DNA of 64,000 nucleotides. Origin: Ashinkailepas kermadecensis. Lineage: Eukaryota > Arthropoda > Thecostraca > Neolepadidae. The notes under the pieces were generated by a model that searched no databases, had not been told where the DNA came from, and saw only the letters and a program-made list of their open reading frames with translations. The DNA lies in assembly GCA_034440615.1 (NCBI GenBank), contig JAOTOM010004962.1, positions 148,501 through 212,500 on the forward strand, read 5' to 3'. Shown piece after piece: positions 24,288 to 37,200 of this stretch; the first letter of the stretch is position 1; every line of letters starts with the position of its first letter. A program made the position numbers and the translations under genes.

Positions 24288-24325
24288 TGACGTCATTCAG
24301 TGGTGACGTCATTCAGGTGACGTCA
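24288..24325 (+). promoter_or_regulatory. Three CRE palindromes (TGACGTCA) in 38 bp
   Basis: Perfect TGACGTCA octamers at 24288-24295, 24304-24311 and 24318-24325, each followed by TTCAG. TGACGTCA is the consensus for CREB/ATF bZIP factors. They arose as a short tandem repeat and lie about 0.8 kb beyond the IWS1 stop codon, so they may serve another gene or be incidental. Confidence 0.45.
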
Positions 24326-24418
24326 TTCAGTGCTTCTCAAATTCAGCTTTGGTATTGTAGAGTAATCAGCCAAGACGTCGAGACTAGCCATGGCGTCGAA
24401 AAACGTCGGATATACATG

Positions 24419-24581
24419 CTGGTTGGTTATTGGTTTTACGACACGTAGACCGTTGAGTCATATAGCGTCGCCAATCTCTCACGCCGATTGGTCGCGGGCG
24501 AAGAGTAGCGACAGGCGAGACTCGAACCCACAATCTTTCGAATGTGAGACGAGCATCTTACCCCTAGACCACTCGTCCCCC
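24419..24581 (-). mobile_element. tRNA-derived SINE, copy 1
   Basis: Flanked by perfect 13-bp duplications TCGGATATACATG at 24406-24418 and 24582-24594. On the minus strand it begins with the tRNA-like head (ACGAGTGGTCTAGGGGTAAG, then the B-box GGTTCGAGTCT), continues with ACCAATCGGCGTGAGAGATT, and ends in the (AACC)n tail. It lies downstream of the IWS1 stop codon, possibly within its 3' UTR. Confidence 0.93.
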
Positions 24582-24889
24582 TCGGATATACATGTGCAAA
24601 ATCACGATGCAGTAGGACAACCGCAAGCGTTGCTACATTTTTTTTTCTCACGATATTTACTCCAAATTAAAGTGTGGCGAAATCGGAATAACCTATTGCG
24701 ATGGGGTGTTATCACCTCGCACGGCCACTAATTCAGGGAGCGAAAGCTAATTCAATCGAGGAAGTATTGGTTTTCACTTCAAGCTTGGAATTATAGAACA
24801 CCAACGTTATAACGTCACAAAATTATAAGTCAGCCACATGATTAATCTACACCACAAGCCTCCGATACCGCTCCGGTATCCGAGTAGAC

Positions 24890-25126
24890 TGACGGTCCTG
24901 CCCCCACCAAGACGGGCATGCGGGCACCGAGTCCTGATCCCACCAAGACAGGCATGCGGGCACCGAGTCCTGATCCCACCAAGACGGTCAGGTGGGCACC
25001 GAGTCCTGATCCCACCAAGACGGTCAGGTGGGCACAGAGTTCTGATTCCACCACGACGGTCATGCGGGCACCGAGTCCTGATCCCACCACGACGCTCAGG
25101 TGGGCACAGAGTCCCGATCTCACCTG
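24890..25126 (+). repeat. 36-bp minisatellite just 3' of the IWS1 stop codon
   Basis: About six copies of CCGAGTCCTGATCCCACCAA plus GACGGTCAGGTGGGCA. On the IWS1 strand the first unit starts at CAG|GTGAGATCGGGACTC, about 20 bp after the stop codon, which looks like a splice donor of a 3'-UTR intron. The other units retain degenerate GGTGGGATCAGGACTC copies of it. Confidence 0.92.
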
Positions 25127-25141
25127 GACATCGAAGCTGAT

Positions 25142-25264
25142 TCAGAACGGCATGCCGCGTCCCTCAATGCTGATGTTGACGGCTCGCTGCATCTTGGCGC
25201 GCCGTTGCCGCTCCTTGAACGCCCGCTGGTGTTTCTCTAACCGAGTCACCTCCTTCTTCGTGTT
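25142..25264 (-). CDS. IWS1: IWS1 exon 10, C-terminus
   Basis: The acceptor is CTGCAG, then AACACGAAG. It encodes [40 protein letters not shown] and a TGA stop (25144-25142). The basic helix and the terminal [10 protein letters not shown] closely follow the IWS1 C-terminus. Confidence 0.95.
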   Translation of the reverse strand, partial: NTKKEVTRLEKHQRAFKERQRRAKMQRAVNISIEGRGMPF

Positions 25265-28200
25265 CTGCAGTCGGCCGGTTGGTTAGTTCTTTGGCCTTTA
25301 GGGAGCGTCGACTTGGCTGGTCGTGTCGCGGCACCCAGCCGGGTGGAGTGGAAGTGTGCGCGTGTCAGGGGGAGTAGGGGCGCCAGTGGAGGGTGGGTCG
25401 GGCGAGTCAGCTCGGTGTTTGGCTCCGGTCAGGTCCACATGATGTGCAGGAGTGATGAACTAAAGCAAATCTCCACCAATGATTTGATGATCCTGGTGGT
25501 GGTTATTGGTTTTACGACACGTCGACCGTGGGAGTCATGTAGCGTCGCCAATCTCTCACGCCGATTGGTTTCGGGCGAAGAGTAGCGACAGGTGAGACTC
25601 GAACCCACAATCTTTCGATTGTGAGACGGGCAACTTACCCCTAGACTACTCGCCCCCTGATTTGATGATCCGGGACGAGGAAATGGTGGTTGGTTAGTTT
25701 TAGGGCGCACCAACAAAGGACATAGTCGCAATGCAGTGTATGGGAGCAGTTGCATACCCAGCCGAGTACGATCCTGATAGTTGCGCCTTGGGCAGCCACA
25801 TGGCGCATTCAGTCACCTATCACCGGCTTAAACACCGGTCACCAGACACCGGCCTAAGCGCCGGTCACTAGACACCGCTTAAACATCAGTCGCCAGACAC
25901 CACCTTAAACACCGGTCACTAGACACCAGCTTAAGCACCAGTCACCAGACACCGCTTAAACATCAGTCACCAGACGCCAGCTTAAGCACCAGTCACCAGA
26001 CACCGCTTAAACATCAGTCACCAGACACCAGCTTAAGCACCAATCACCAGCTTAAACACCAATAACCAGACACCAGCTTAAAGAAGTATTGTTTAAAAAA
26101 ACTATAAAACAAACTCCGACACAGGCATCAAGGGGGTAGATCAAGGAATCATCTCTCAGAGCACGTTCTACCAACTGTTTGTCTAGCATAGCACAGAGTA
26201 ACCATTTAGCAGAACGACGGTGCTCTTTGTCAAAGAAGAATGATCATATCTTCTATAATACGGCTGTCCAAACGGATGGTAAAATGGCTGGACGTGTTCC
26301 TGACAGCATCACTAAATTATTTCAATGCTTCCGAAATCCAGCACCGAGTTCCCGAGTTCGCAACTGCTGGTGGGCACACCAAAGCATGAAGACAGGTGGC
26401 ATGCCATTAGCATAACACTATTATTCAAACCATTATTATTTTATTGACGCTCGTACTCATAATAAAAAGCCTGAACGACGCTGAGAACTGCTCTCCAATT
26501 CACACAGCAGTTCAGGTGAAAGCGATGCTGTCCATCTCCTCGCAGGTTTCCTTTCAGACGCACAAATTGAGAGCATTTTATCATGCACACTACGGCTGCA
26601 CGTGCTGCAGACGAAGTGCCGCTGCTGCAGCCGTAGTGCCGCTGCTGCAGCCGTTGCTGCATCGCACCAACGGCTGCGATGAGTGACAACAAATAATCGA
26701 CGAAACTTACACCACTCATTTCGCCGGTATTCTCCCACTTTGGCCGCACCACGTAGTCCTTGGCGGACAGCCTGGGCACGCGGGCACGACCGATCCAGCC
26801 GGGGTCACCGGGCCGCAACACTCTGCAGAGGAGAGGAAGGGCGTCATACAGAGATACACCCCCACCCAGCCGGGGTCACCGGGCCGCAATACTGCAGATG
26901 AGAGGAAGGGCGTCATACAGAGATACACCCACACCCAGCCGGGGTCACCGGGCCGCAACACTCTGCAGAGGAGAGGAAGGGCGTCATACAGAGATACACC
27001 CCCACCCAGCCGGGGTCACCGGGCCGCAACACTCTGCAGAGGAGAGGAAGGGCGTCATACAGAGATACACCCCCACCCAGCCGGGGTCACCGGGCCGCAA
27101 TACTGCAGAGGAGAGGAAGGGCGTCATACAGAGATACACCCACACCCAGCCGGGGTCACCGGGCCGCAACACTCTGCAGAGGAGAGGAAGGGCGTCATAC
27201 AGAGATACACCCCCCACCCAGCCGGGGTCACCGGGCCGCAACACTCTGCAGAGGAGAGGAAGGGCGTCATACAGAGATACACCCCCACCCAGCCGGGGTC
27301 ACCGGGCCGCAATACTGCAGAGGAGAGGAAGGGCGTCATACAGAGATACACCCACAACCAACCGGGGTCACCGGGCCGCAACACTCTGCAGAGGAGAGGA
27401 AGGGCGTCATACAGAGATACACCCACACCCAGCCGGGGTCACCGGGCCGCAACACTGCAGAGGAGAGGAAGGGCGTTATGCTGAGATACACCCACACCCA
27501 GCCGGGGTCACCGGGCCGCAACACTCTGCAGATGAGAGGAAGGGCGTCATACAGAGATACACCCCCACCCAGCCGGGGTCACCGGGCCGCAACACTGCAG
27601 AGGAGAGGAAGGGCGTTATACAGAGATACACCCCCACCCAGCCGCAACACTGCAGAGGAGAGGAAGGGCGTCTTACAGAGATCCACCCACACCCAGCCGG
27701 GGTCACCGGGCCGCAATACTGCAGAGGAGAGGAAGGGCGTCATACAGAGATACACCCACACCCAGCCGGGGTCACCGGGCCGCAACACTCTGCAGAGGAG
27801 AGGAAGGGCGTCATACAGAGATACACCCCCACCCAGCCGCAACACTGCAGAGGAGAGGAAGGGCGTCTTACAGAGATACACCCACAACCAACCGGTGTAT
27901 CCTGGGTCATACAGACATTGATTGACACACAGCTGCGGCTATCCCAGATAGGAGAGATGTCGCCAAGATCCACTCACAACTGCGGTACCCTGGAGGGGAG
28001 AGGTTATCACAGACATCCACACATCTTGCTGGCGCATTCTGGGGAAATGTATCATCCAGAGAGCCACACCCACTCAGCCAAGGCCATCTTGGCTGAAGGA
28101 GGTATGGGGAAGATGGAAGTCAGGTTTGAGATCGATGTGGTGTAAAACGCATCGAATTTTCGTACGTAGCCCTTTGTGGGCCAGCAGCAAACAGCCGAGG

Positions 28201-31200
28201 TTGGCATGTGTTACGGTATGTGCTACGTAGTGTCACGGCATGTGTTACGTATCTTCCCGCATGCAAGTTGGAATGACAACCAAAGAAAATAGATGCAAAT
28301 AAGGTCGAGTGCAAACCCATGCCCGGAGAGTGGCCACACCGAGCCGGAGCACTCAGGAGAGGGTGTAATTCGACACATTGGCATGGCAATACCTTTCATC
28401 AATCTGTCAGTAGCTTAGCATAGTAATAGTAACTGCGATTCGTCATATAAAGTAGAAAGAAACATAATTAGATGCTATGAGCAATATGACAAATGCAAGG
28501 ATGTCACACATTCAACCATGTCAGGTTTTCGACATTTATTCAATAACATAGCATCCAACCACGTGCACTGCATATTGCCCAGCCAACCGGGTAGTACGCC
28601 CAGCGATCAGGCGCAGCCTATGGCGTGGCACGTGCCACGACTAAAAACATCAACGTCGGCAGACCAGCACCGGTGACCCACCTGCCGTCGTCGGTACATC
28701 AGCACAAGTGACCTACCTGCCGTCGTCGGCAGACCAGCACCAGTGACCCACCTGCCGTCGTCGGTACATCAGCACCAGTGACCCACCTGCCGTCGTCGGT
28801 ACATCAGCACCAGTGACCCACCTGTTGTCGTCGGTACATCAGCACCAGTGACCCACCTGCCGTCGTCGGTACATCAGCACCGGTGACCCACCTGCCGTCG
28901 TCGGTACATCAGTACCAGTGACCCACCTGCCGTCGTCGGCAGACCAGCACCAGTGACCCACCTGCCGTCGTCGGCAGGCTGGCGTCGGTCACTAGCGTCA
29001 GGATCCTCTCGTGGCCGCTTGGCGCCGCTCTGCTCGTAGTCGCGCTGTTGCCGCTCCTCCTTGGTGATGGCTGCCACGCAGGCCGGGCCGGGTCGGGTCA
29101 ATGCAGGGCGCAACAGGCAGGACATCTGACAGATGCAGACCAGCAGGGAAGAACGCCGAGGGGCATGGAGCATCGGAGGAGGGTTCGACATTGAAGGTCA
29201 GAACGACATGGTAAGTCACGGGGAGTGGAGTGACATGGGAGGCCAGGAAGCCATATGGAAGGGAACGAAATAAAAGGGACATGGAACGAAACGGATTGGC
29301 AGGAGGAACATGGAATATCGGGAGAGCAATATGCAAGTCAGGGGAAACATGGAAGATAGGCCAGAGAGCGACAGTTCAGGGAGTTATATGGAGGATCAAG
29401 TGCACGGAGCAACATCGAAGGTCAGCGGTAGGGGCAACATCGAAGGTCAGTGGAAGGGAAGAACAAAGCGTTCCAAAATGAATGATACGAGAACCACACA
29501 CACGTCGCCAATACCCACTACAAATGCGGCGTTACCATCATCCAGGCTCCACACATGTCGCCCCCCCCACCCCACACAGATGTCGCTAGTATTCACCACA
29601 CAGATGTCGCCGGTATCCACGACATAGATGTCGCCAGTCTCCGCCACAAAGGCGGAACGAGCATGATCCAGATTCCAGATAGATGTCGCCAGCATCGGCC
29701 ACAACGACATCAGCATCCGCCGCCGATTTACACACATTTCATCGACATTCCCCACTCAGATGCCGCCACATGGACGTTGTCAGCATCAGCCACAATCCGC
29801 ACAGATGTCACCAGCATTTGACACGTAGATGTCGCCAACAGCTACCACGAATACGCCGCCAGCATCACTCACAGTTCACACAGATGCCACTAATATCCAC
29901 CACACCGCAAATTGAGCACAACACAAATGTCGCTGTTGCCTACACAAACGCTACGTTCATGCAACATCTCACGCCCCGCGTCCAAAATTGTCATCACGCC
30001 CGGGGAACATTATAATACATTCCATAATCATGGGGCCATAGGCATTGCCATCATTAGTCACAGTCCTCGACTTCACATGGTACGGTCCAACCCCATATTC
30101 CACGTTCAATCCTCACACCACATATCTGCCTTTCCTCACACTCCACAATGACAGCCCACGTTGCAGCACCCTGGTCTCACATTCGACACCATACTCCACA
30201 TTACACAAAGCCATCCCACATTGCTGTACTTCAGTCTCACATTCGACACCATACCCCACATTCCACAATACCATACCACAGTGCGGCACCCTGGTCTAAC
30301 ATTTGACACCAGACCACACATTCCACAATGGCAGCCCACGCTTCAGCACCCTCGCCTCACATTGGACACCAAGTCTCACACTCCACACTCTAACCACTCA
30401 TCACACACACTCGGTATCCACACTGGGCATTTCGGTTCATATCCCACTTTTCACTTCACACTGCAAACCAGTGATAAAATATTCGTTGGTTGGTTGGTTA
30501 TTTGGGCTTAAGGGCGCATCGACTGCGTTGGTCATACAGCGCCCAGATAAAATATTCGTGAAATTGGGTGGAATATACCACTTTCTGAACTCTGAATTGA
30601 CATCTCTTCCAAAGAAGTATCGACATAGTGCTTCATAGTGCCTTGATATCTAATTTATAACAGTACCTCGTTGATAAGTCATTGGATTATGGGAATACAG
30701 TTTTCGACCTTCGTTTCACGGAAAACATCGATGTGAACACTTAAGTATCTCGTTCATAAGCATCCTTCTTACTCGCCATTGCGGATCATAATACGCTTAA
30801 GCTCTAGCACAATTGAGAACATCACTTAACACAATTCCAGGTAAGAGGATTACCTATCACTTGGTCTGTCATGCAATATCAGTTGGTAAGCACAGGTATT
30901 TTCTATCGTTGTCGTTAAAGTAGTTATCCCTAAATTAGTCATCTGGCAAGAAGCGAAAAAGGTACACGTATGGGTACGCTGTTGGATCGAAATTGTGCTG
31001 GAAGAGCGTGTTCAGCGACATCGCTTCCATGACAAATTTCGACATCGCACTATACTCGTTTCGACATCTCACACCTAACGAAAAAAAAAACATTTTTTTT
31101 AACACTGCTGCACACCCAACGCACCCCACGCCACACCGCGACCGACTCCAATGTCTGACATCAGTCTGATCGGACGCTGCAGAACTCACCGGCGAAGTTG

Positions 31201-34200
31201 GTCGACAAGTTGAAGATGGGCCGCGACCACGTGCTGATCAGCTTGCCGGCCAGGCTTCGGTTCTGCTTGGTCTCCTTCGGGTGTTTGTAGAGGTACATCA
31301 CCGCCTTGCCGATGCCGGACGACTTGAGCAGCTGCTGATCCGGCATGGGGAACTGCCGCCCGCGCACAGGTGGGCCGTCAGTCACGGAAGTCACCAGTCA
31401 TGGTAGTCGCCAGTCACGGTAGTCACCAGTCATGGTAGTCGCCAGTCACGGTAGTCGCCAGTCACGGTAGTTGCCAGTCACGGTAGTCGCCAGTAACAGC
31501 AGTCACCAGCCATGGCAGTCGCCATTCACAGTAGTCGTCAGTAACGACAGTCACCAGTAACGGCAGTCACCAGTCACGGTAGTCGCCAGTCACGGTAGTC
31601 GCCAGTCATGGTAGTCGCCAGTCACGGTAGTCACCAGTAACGGCAGTCACCAGTCACCAGTCATGGTAGTCGCCAGTCACGGTAGTCACCAGTAACGGCA
31701 GTCACCAGTCACGGTAGTCGCCATTCACAGTAGTCGCCAGTCACGGCAGTCACCAGTCATGGTAGTCACCAGCCATGGCAGTCGCCAGTCACAGTAGTCG
31801 CCAGTCACGGTAGTCGTCAGTCACGGTAGTCGCCATTCACAGTAGTCGCCAGTCACGGCAGTCACCAGCCATGGCGGTCGCCAGTCACAGTAGTCGCCAG
31901 TCACGGCAGTCACCAGTCATGGTAGTCACCAGCCATGGCAGTCGCCAGTCACAGTAGTCGCCAGTCACGGTAGTCGTCAGTAACGGCAGTCACCAGTCAT
32001 GGCAGTCACCAGCCATGGCAGTCACCAGTCACAGTAGTCGCCAGTCACGGCAGTCACCAGTCATGGTAGTCACCAGCCATGGCAGTCGCCAGTCACAGTA
32101 GTCGCCAGTCACGGTAGTCGTCAGTAACGGCAGTCACCAGTCATGGCAGTCACCAGCCATGGCAGTCACCAGTCACGGCAGGAACTCCCTGGGATCTGGT
32201 GTTGCTGGGGGTCCAGACCATCAGGCACGTGTGTTGAAAAGTTGAAGCAATCCATCCTCTGGAGCGCCACATGCCTTGTCACCTTGGAACGTAGGTGTGT
32301 CAACAGTCGATGCACCTTCAATGTCCCAAAATTCCACGCATGTTGTGGAAGGTGGCATTCAGCAATGAATAATATTCCACACTTTTGGACCTTTCTGTCA
32401 AGTCAAAGCTCACAAGGCTGGTGTTCTTTGCAGATTTAGACAATGAAGATGTGGAGACATTTAGTCACTTAGGGTGTATATATTCACCATGCTTAAAGAT
32501 GTGTACCGAGTATATGAGATTACCATACCTTTCTGTAGTTATATGCATGCATCATTCTTCTATGCAAATTTGAAGTGGAACTTATATGACATGATCAACT
32601 AACTGTTCCTGCGTGTTCATTGGTGAATCAATGAACTTCTGAACAAAATTCCACACCTACTGGGAAAACCTTTTAACACTGCTGTGATCATTCCTGGCTA
32701 CTTACCGACTACTTAACCGAACACATTGCTAAAAGCAAAACCGCTAAAACCACACATACTATAGCTACGAGAGTAAGATTGCATCATACCAAGGAGCGGG
32801 GGTTGAGGTCAGCGGACAAGTGTCACGTGCAAGAGTGCGGCATCTGTTGACATGCGCCATTGGCAGGACTGTCGGCATCGGATGCCAACAGTCCACAGCA
32901 GGCCAGGGCTAATGCCTCCGATCACACAGAAAACTGGATTTGATACCCACTGTCTGCAAGAGGGTCAGCATCTGACACCCACCGTCTGCAGGAGGGTGAG
33001 GATCTGACACCCATCGTCTGGAGGAGGGTCAGCATCTGACACCCACCGTCTGCGGGAGGGTCAGCATCTGACACCCACCGCCTGCAGGAGGGTGAGGATC
33101 TGACACCCATCGTCTGGAGGAGGGTCAGCATCTGACACCCACCGTATGCAGGAGGGTCAGCATCTGACACCCACTGTCTGCAGGAGGGTCAGCATCTGAC
33201 ACCCACCGTCTGCAGGAGGGTGAGGATCTGACACCCACCGTCTGCAGGAGGGTCAGCATCTGACACCCACCGTCTGCAGGATGGTCAGCATCTGACACCC
33301 ACCGTCTGCAGGAGGGTCAGCATCTGACACCCACCGTCTGCAGGAGGGTCAGCATCTGACACCCACCGTCTGCAGGAGGGTGAGGATCTAACACCCACCG
33401 TCTGCAGGAGGGTCAGCATCTGACACCCACCGTCTGCAGGAGGGTGAGGATCTGACACCCACCGTCTGCAGGAGGGTGAGGATCTGCTCGCGAATCTTCA
33501 GCGCCGGCAGGCTACGGTCGGGCATGGGCGCCAGCCAGTCAGTGAGCACGGACAGCACGTTCGACTCGAGGAACGCCAGCTGGAGGTCCTGCTTCCCCAG
33601 TTGCCACATGACTGTCTTCACCATGGAGATCTTGCGGGTGGCCGGCCGCCGGAGCTGATTAAAGTTGCGGTCCTCCTGCCAGTAGGTGAGGGGGAGGGGG
33701 TGAAACGGCGCGCCGAACCTGCACACGTTGAGTCACGGTACGCTGAAATCCATACGTTGAAAAGTGTCACAAACTAAAATGTGTACCACAATGAAGTGCG
33801 TGCCTCAAAGGGGGTAATGCATGTTATCATTGTTCAGGATCAATCACCTATATTATCCGCATGATCGGTTTTGCTTCAGTGTTCGTGCAATCCCGATGGC
33901 ACTCGTCCATTCGCCGGTGGTGCTGCGCAATCCAAATACCCAACCAATCCTGCTGAAGGGATTAAATTGGAGTCCAGGGCACTCAAACACAGGACGTCGA
34001 CAGAAACCCCACCGAAGGAGCGGACTCGAGATACTTACATGCACCACGACAAACATGAACTAGAAGTTCCCACACAGACAGACATTTCAGCAGGTGCAGG
34101 CAAGTACACAGACGTCCAAAAACAGCTCGATAACCGTGCTCGGAAACCAACAGGCTTCTCACACGGATACCGGCTGGCACTCGGACTAACAAACACTAAC

Positions 34201-37200
34201 ACCGAGGCCAAAAATACCAACACACGTGCACAAAAATCACAAACACTGCCGGTTTTGAGTTCGTAGGCCAATAGTAGTGAGATGTATTAAGTTTAGCAGT
34301 TCAACAGTACATCTCACTCCATTGAAGTCTCTCCTTGATACATTTTTCTTCTAATCATGAAAATGGTCATTGATTCATATACTAAGCAAAATCAACTATT
34401 CCTGAGAGAAACGATGTTCTTAATTCAGACGGATTGAGTTAGCGAGCGAACGAATGCAGTATTGCAAACGGGACAAATGTAGCCTCGATCTTCCTGCTTT
34501 GATTGGTTTAAAAGTGTTTCTTCATGCAGGGCAATGATTATATGTAAAGCTAAATGTCAAAAGAATTGTCGAGAAAATATACATTGACCAGGCCATGCTA
34601 GAATGCACCAAAGTTGACAGTTTCAAAGATACAAGGTGAAATATTCAAAATATTAAAGCATAAGGTCTTCCGAGTATCACCGTTTTTATTCAATTAAAAG
34701 AACTAAGTGAAGAAAAATGAGTGCTGGATGGATGATCGTACACACAGCAGATACGAACAACTCCAGCCACAGAACTTTGAAGAACGCACAATTTGACAGG
34801 CGAAACTTGAGAACTCCACTCACGACCGTCCACAGCATGCCTTGCATGCTTTCGCAAATGCTTTACAAAGGAGCATGCATTTCACATGACATAAATTCGA
34901 TGTGTTCACCTGTGAGTATGAATAGAACTGAGCACAACTATACAACAGATTCAATGCAAATATGTAATATTTCTGAATAAATGTGCAATACTAAACCAAA
35001 AACACCACCTATTTGACACATTACTTGAAGTGACAAGGAAGACACAGTAAGAGAAGTGAAGCATAGGCTGTTGCTGATATTGACAAAATGCACATGCTTT
35101 AACACCAGCACAGCCAATTTACATCCACACAGACAGACATTAACATCTCAGCAAACAAACAAACATCGTCATTGACATACAACTATAAACATATTGGGAG
35201 ATGCCTGAGCGCAATCACACCACAAACATCCAAACGAAAACACATTTACAAACATCCAAAGCACACAGGTACAGCCATCAAATGGACACACGGCCATGAA
35301 TACACAAACACCAGAATGGGCCAACACAAACACCAGCATGGCCACTGGAAACACAGCAAGGCGCCCCAACACACACTGCTATATACGCAAAAAAAATACA
35401 GCTCGACACAAAAGTAGCCGTGAACACCCAACTACAAACCACAAACAGCCGTTGAGACCCACCTCGGCAGCCTCCCGCATCTGACGAATCAGCTGCATAA
35501 TGAGATCGTCATTGTCGTTAATGATGTCGATGTTTTTTCGCTTCCGTCTGCGCGTGCACTCGTTTTTCTTGCGCTGGCGCATGAGGTCGAAGTCGGAGAT
35601 GCCCGACTGTTCCGTGTCGCCGTCGCGAGCGGTGATGCCCTCGTCCGAGCTGGAGGCGGACTCGGCCGCCTGCTCGGCCGTCGCCGCCGCCGCCGCCGCC
35701 GCCGCCGGGGCCGCGTCACTCAACTGTCGGCCGAGTGCCGGGTCAGGTCAAGGCCGGGTCAGGTCACGACCGGGTCAGGGCTGGGTCGGCTGGCAGGTCA
35801 GGGCGCAGCGGTGGCCGACGCGACTCGGTGTGTTCCGTGTGGTTAATGATGGCGTGCTTTACACAATCAGACAGAGCGTAGGTATGTTTCCTCCCGCTCA
35901 CTTTGTGAACGCCGATCAAATTTCCATCGTTCGGATTGTTAAAATTGTGACATCGCCGCTACAATTTTATCTTGGTATCAGAGTCCCCTTCCCATTGACT
36001 TCCCAATGATACAAATTCTGCTCCATATCTTACAGGATATTGTAACTGTGATTGACTTGGGAGGCTTCAAGGCGCAGGTGCCAGTTGAGTTATGTTTCGC
36101 AGTTAGCTTTAAAAAGCATCCACAAAAAAGTTATACAGGTCAGCACCACAGATACGAATTTCTATATTCTTTCATTTAATTTAGAGGCCTATGGTCTCGC
36201 TCTCTGATGCACATAATACTGCCAGGGTTAGATACAGTAGTAATGGGTTCGCTGCGATGTGGTGAATAAGGATAACGCAGGGGAAGTGGCAGTCAGACAG
36301 TACATGCCAGCGCATACAGTGGTCATTCTTTTCGTGGAAATGGTCATCGAGATCCCTAACCACCAAATGGTAACATCCTGCTTACATATGTTTGCTTAGG
36401 CTGTCTGCATTTCGTGTTTAAAACAGTGATGTGTTTATAACTTAAAAACCATCATACACTTGCTATTGCATACACACATGCTATTATCATACACATGCAC
36501 ATGCATACAGTTTGTTCTAGCCTGTTGAACAGTCTGCTGGACACAATGAAAAATGCCGTCGAAGTATCATATTGTTTTCTAATGGATTGTACAGGAGCAA
36601 AATAAAAAGCATCGGGAATGACATACCTCAAAGCGAATTTCGACACCCCACCATATTCCTTTTGACCTCGCACGCTCCATGGAAACCCACTGTTTTAACC
36701 ATGCGAGTGCATGGTTTGCCATGCTCAATATGCTACACATCCACCCAGCGGGCGCAATAAACGAATCCGCAGCACCCGTCGCTGGCGCAGCCTCTCGAGC
36801 CGCCAACCCGCCGGCGTGTCGTGGCTGCCCACCTCGTCCGCCTCGTCGGCGGCCGCCTCCACGGGCGCGTCGCCGGCGCCGGCGCCGGCGCCGGCGCCGT
36901 CAGCCGTCGCCGCCGCCGCCGCCGCCTCGTGGGCCACCTCCTCCTCCGCCTCGCTGTCCGACATGATCCGGCGCTTCTGCTTCTCTGACTTGGCAGCGCC
37001 GGCGCGCAGCTTCTTCGCGCCAACCTGGTGGCCGCAAGCATTGGTCAATGACGGCACAGGCGCCGTTTGCATCCGCCACCAATAAAAAAACAGCCTGATC
37101 CGACCCGAGGTCAGGACCCGAGGTCAGAACCACGCGGACATCTCCGGCGGAGAGGAACGAGAAGCCTCCTGGAAGTGGGTGTCACAGACAGTGAGGTGGT

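Noticed and set aside
26760..28145. 461-residue plus-strand frame over the exon 9 array
   Set aside because: It lies antisense to IWS1 intron 8 and is produced by the array. The conserved coding is on the minus strand.
32930..33462. CRISPR array
   Set aside because: Eukaryotic intron; units are contiguous without unique spacers and carry a splice donor.
35500..36009. 169-residue plus-strand frame opposite IWS1 exon 5
   Set aside because: Antisense shadow of the conserved IWS1 exon.
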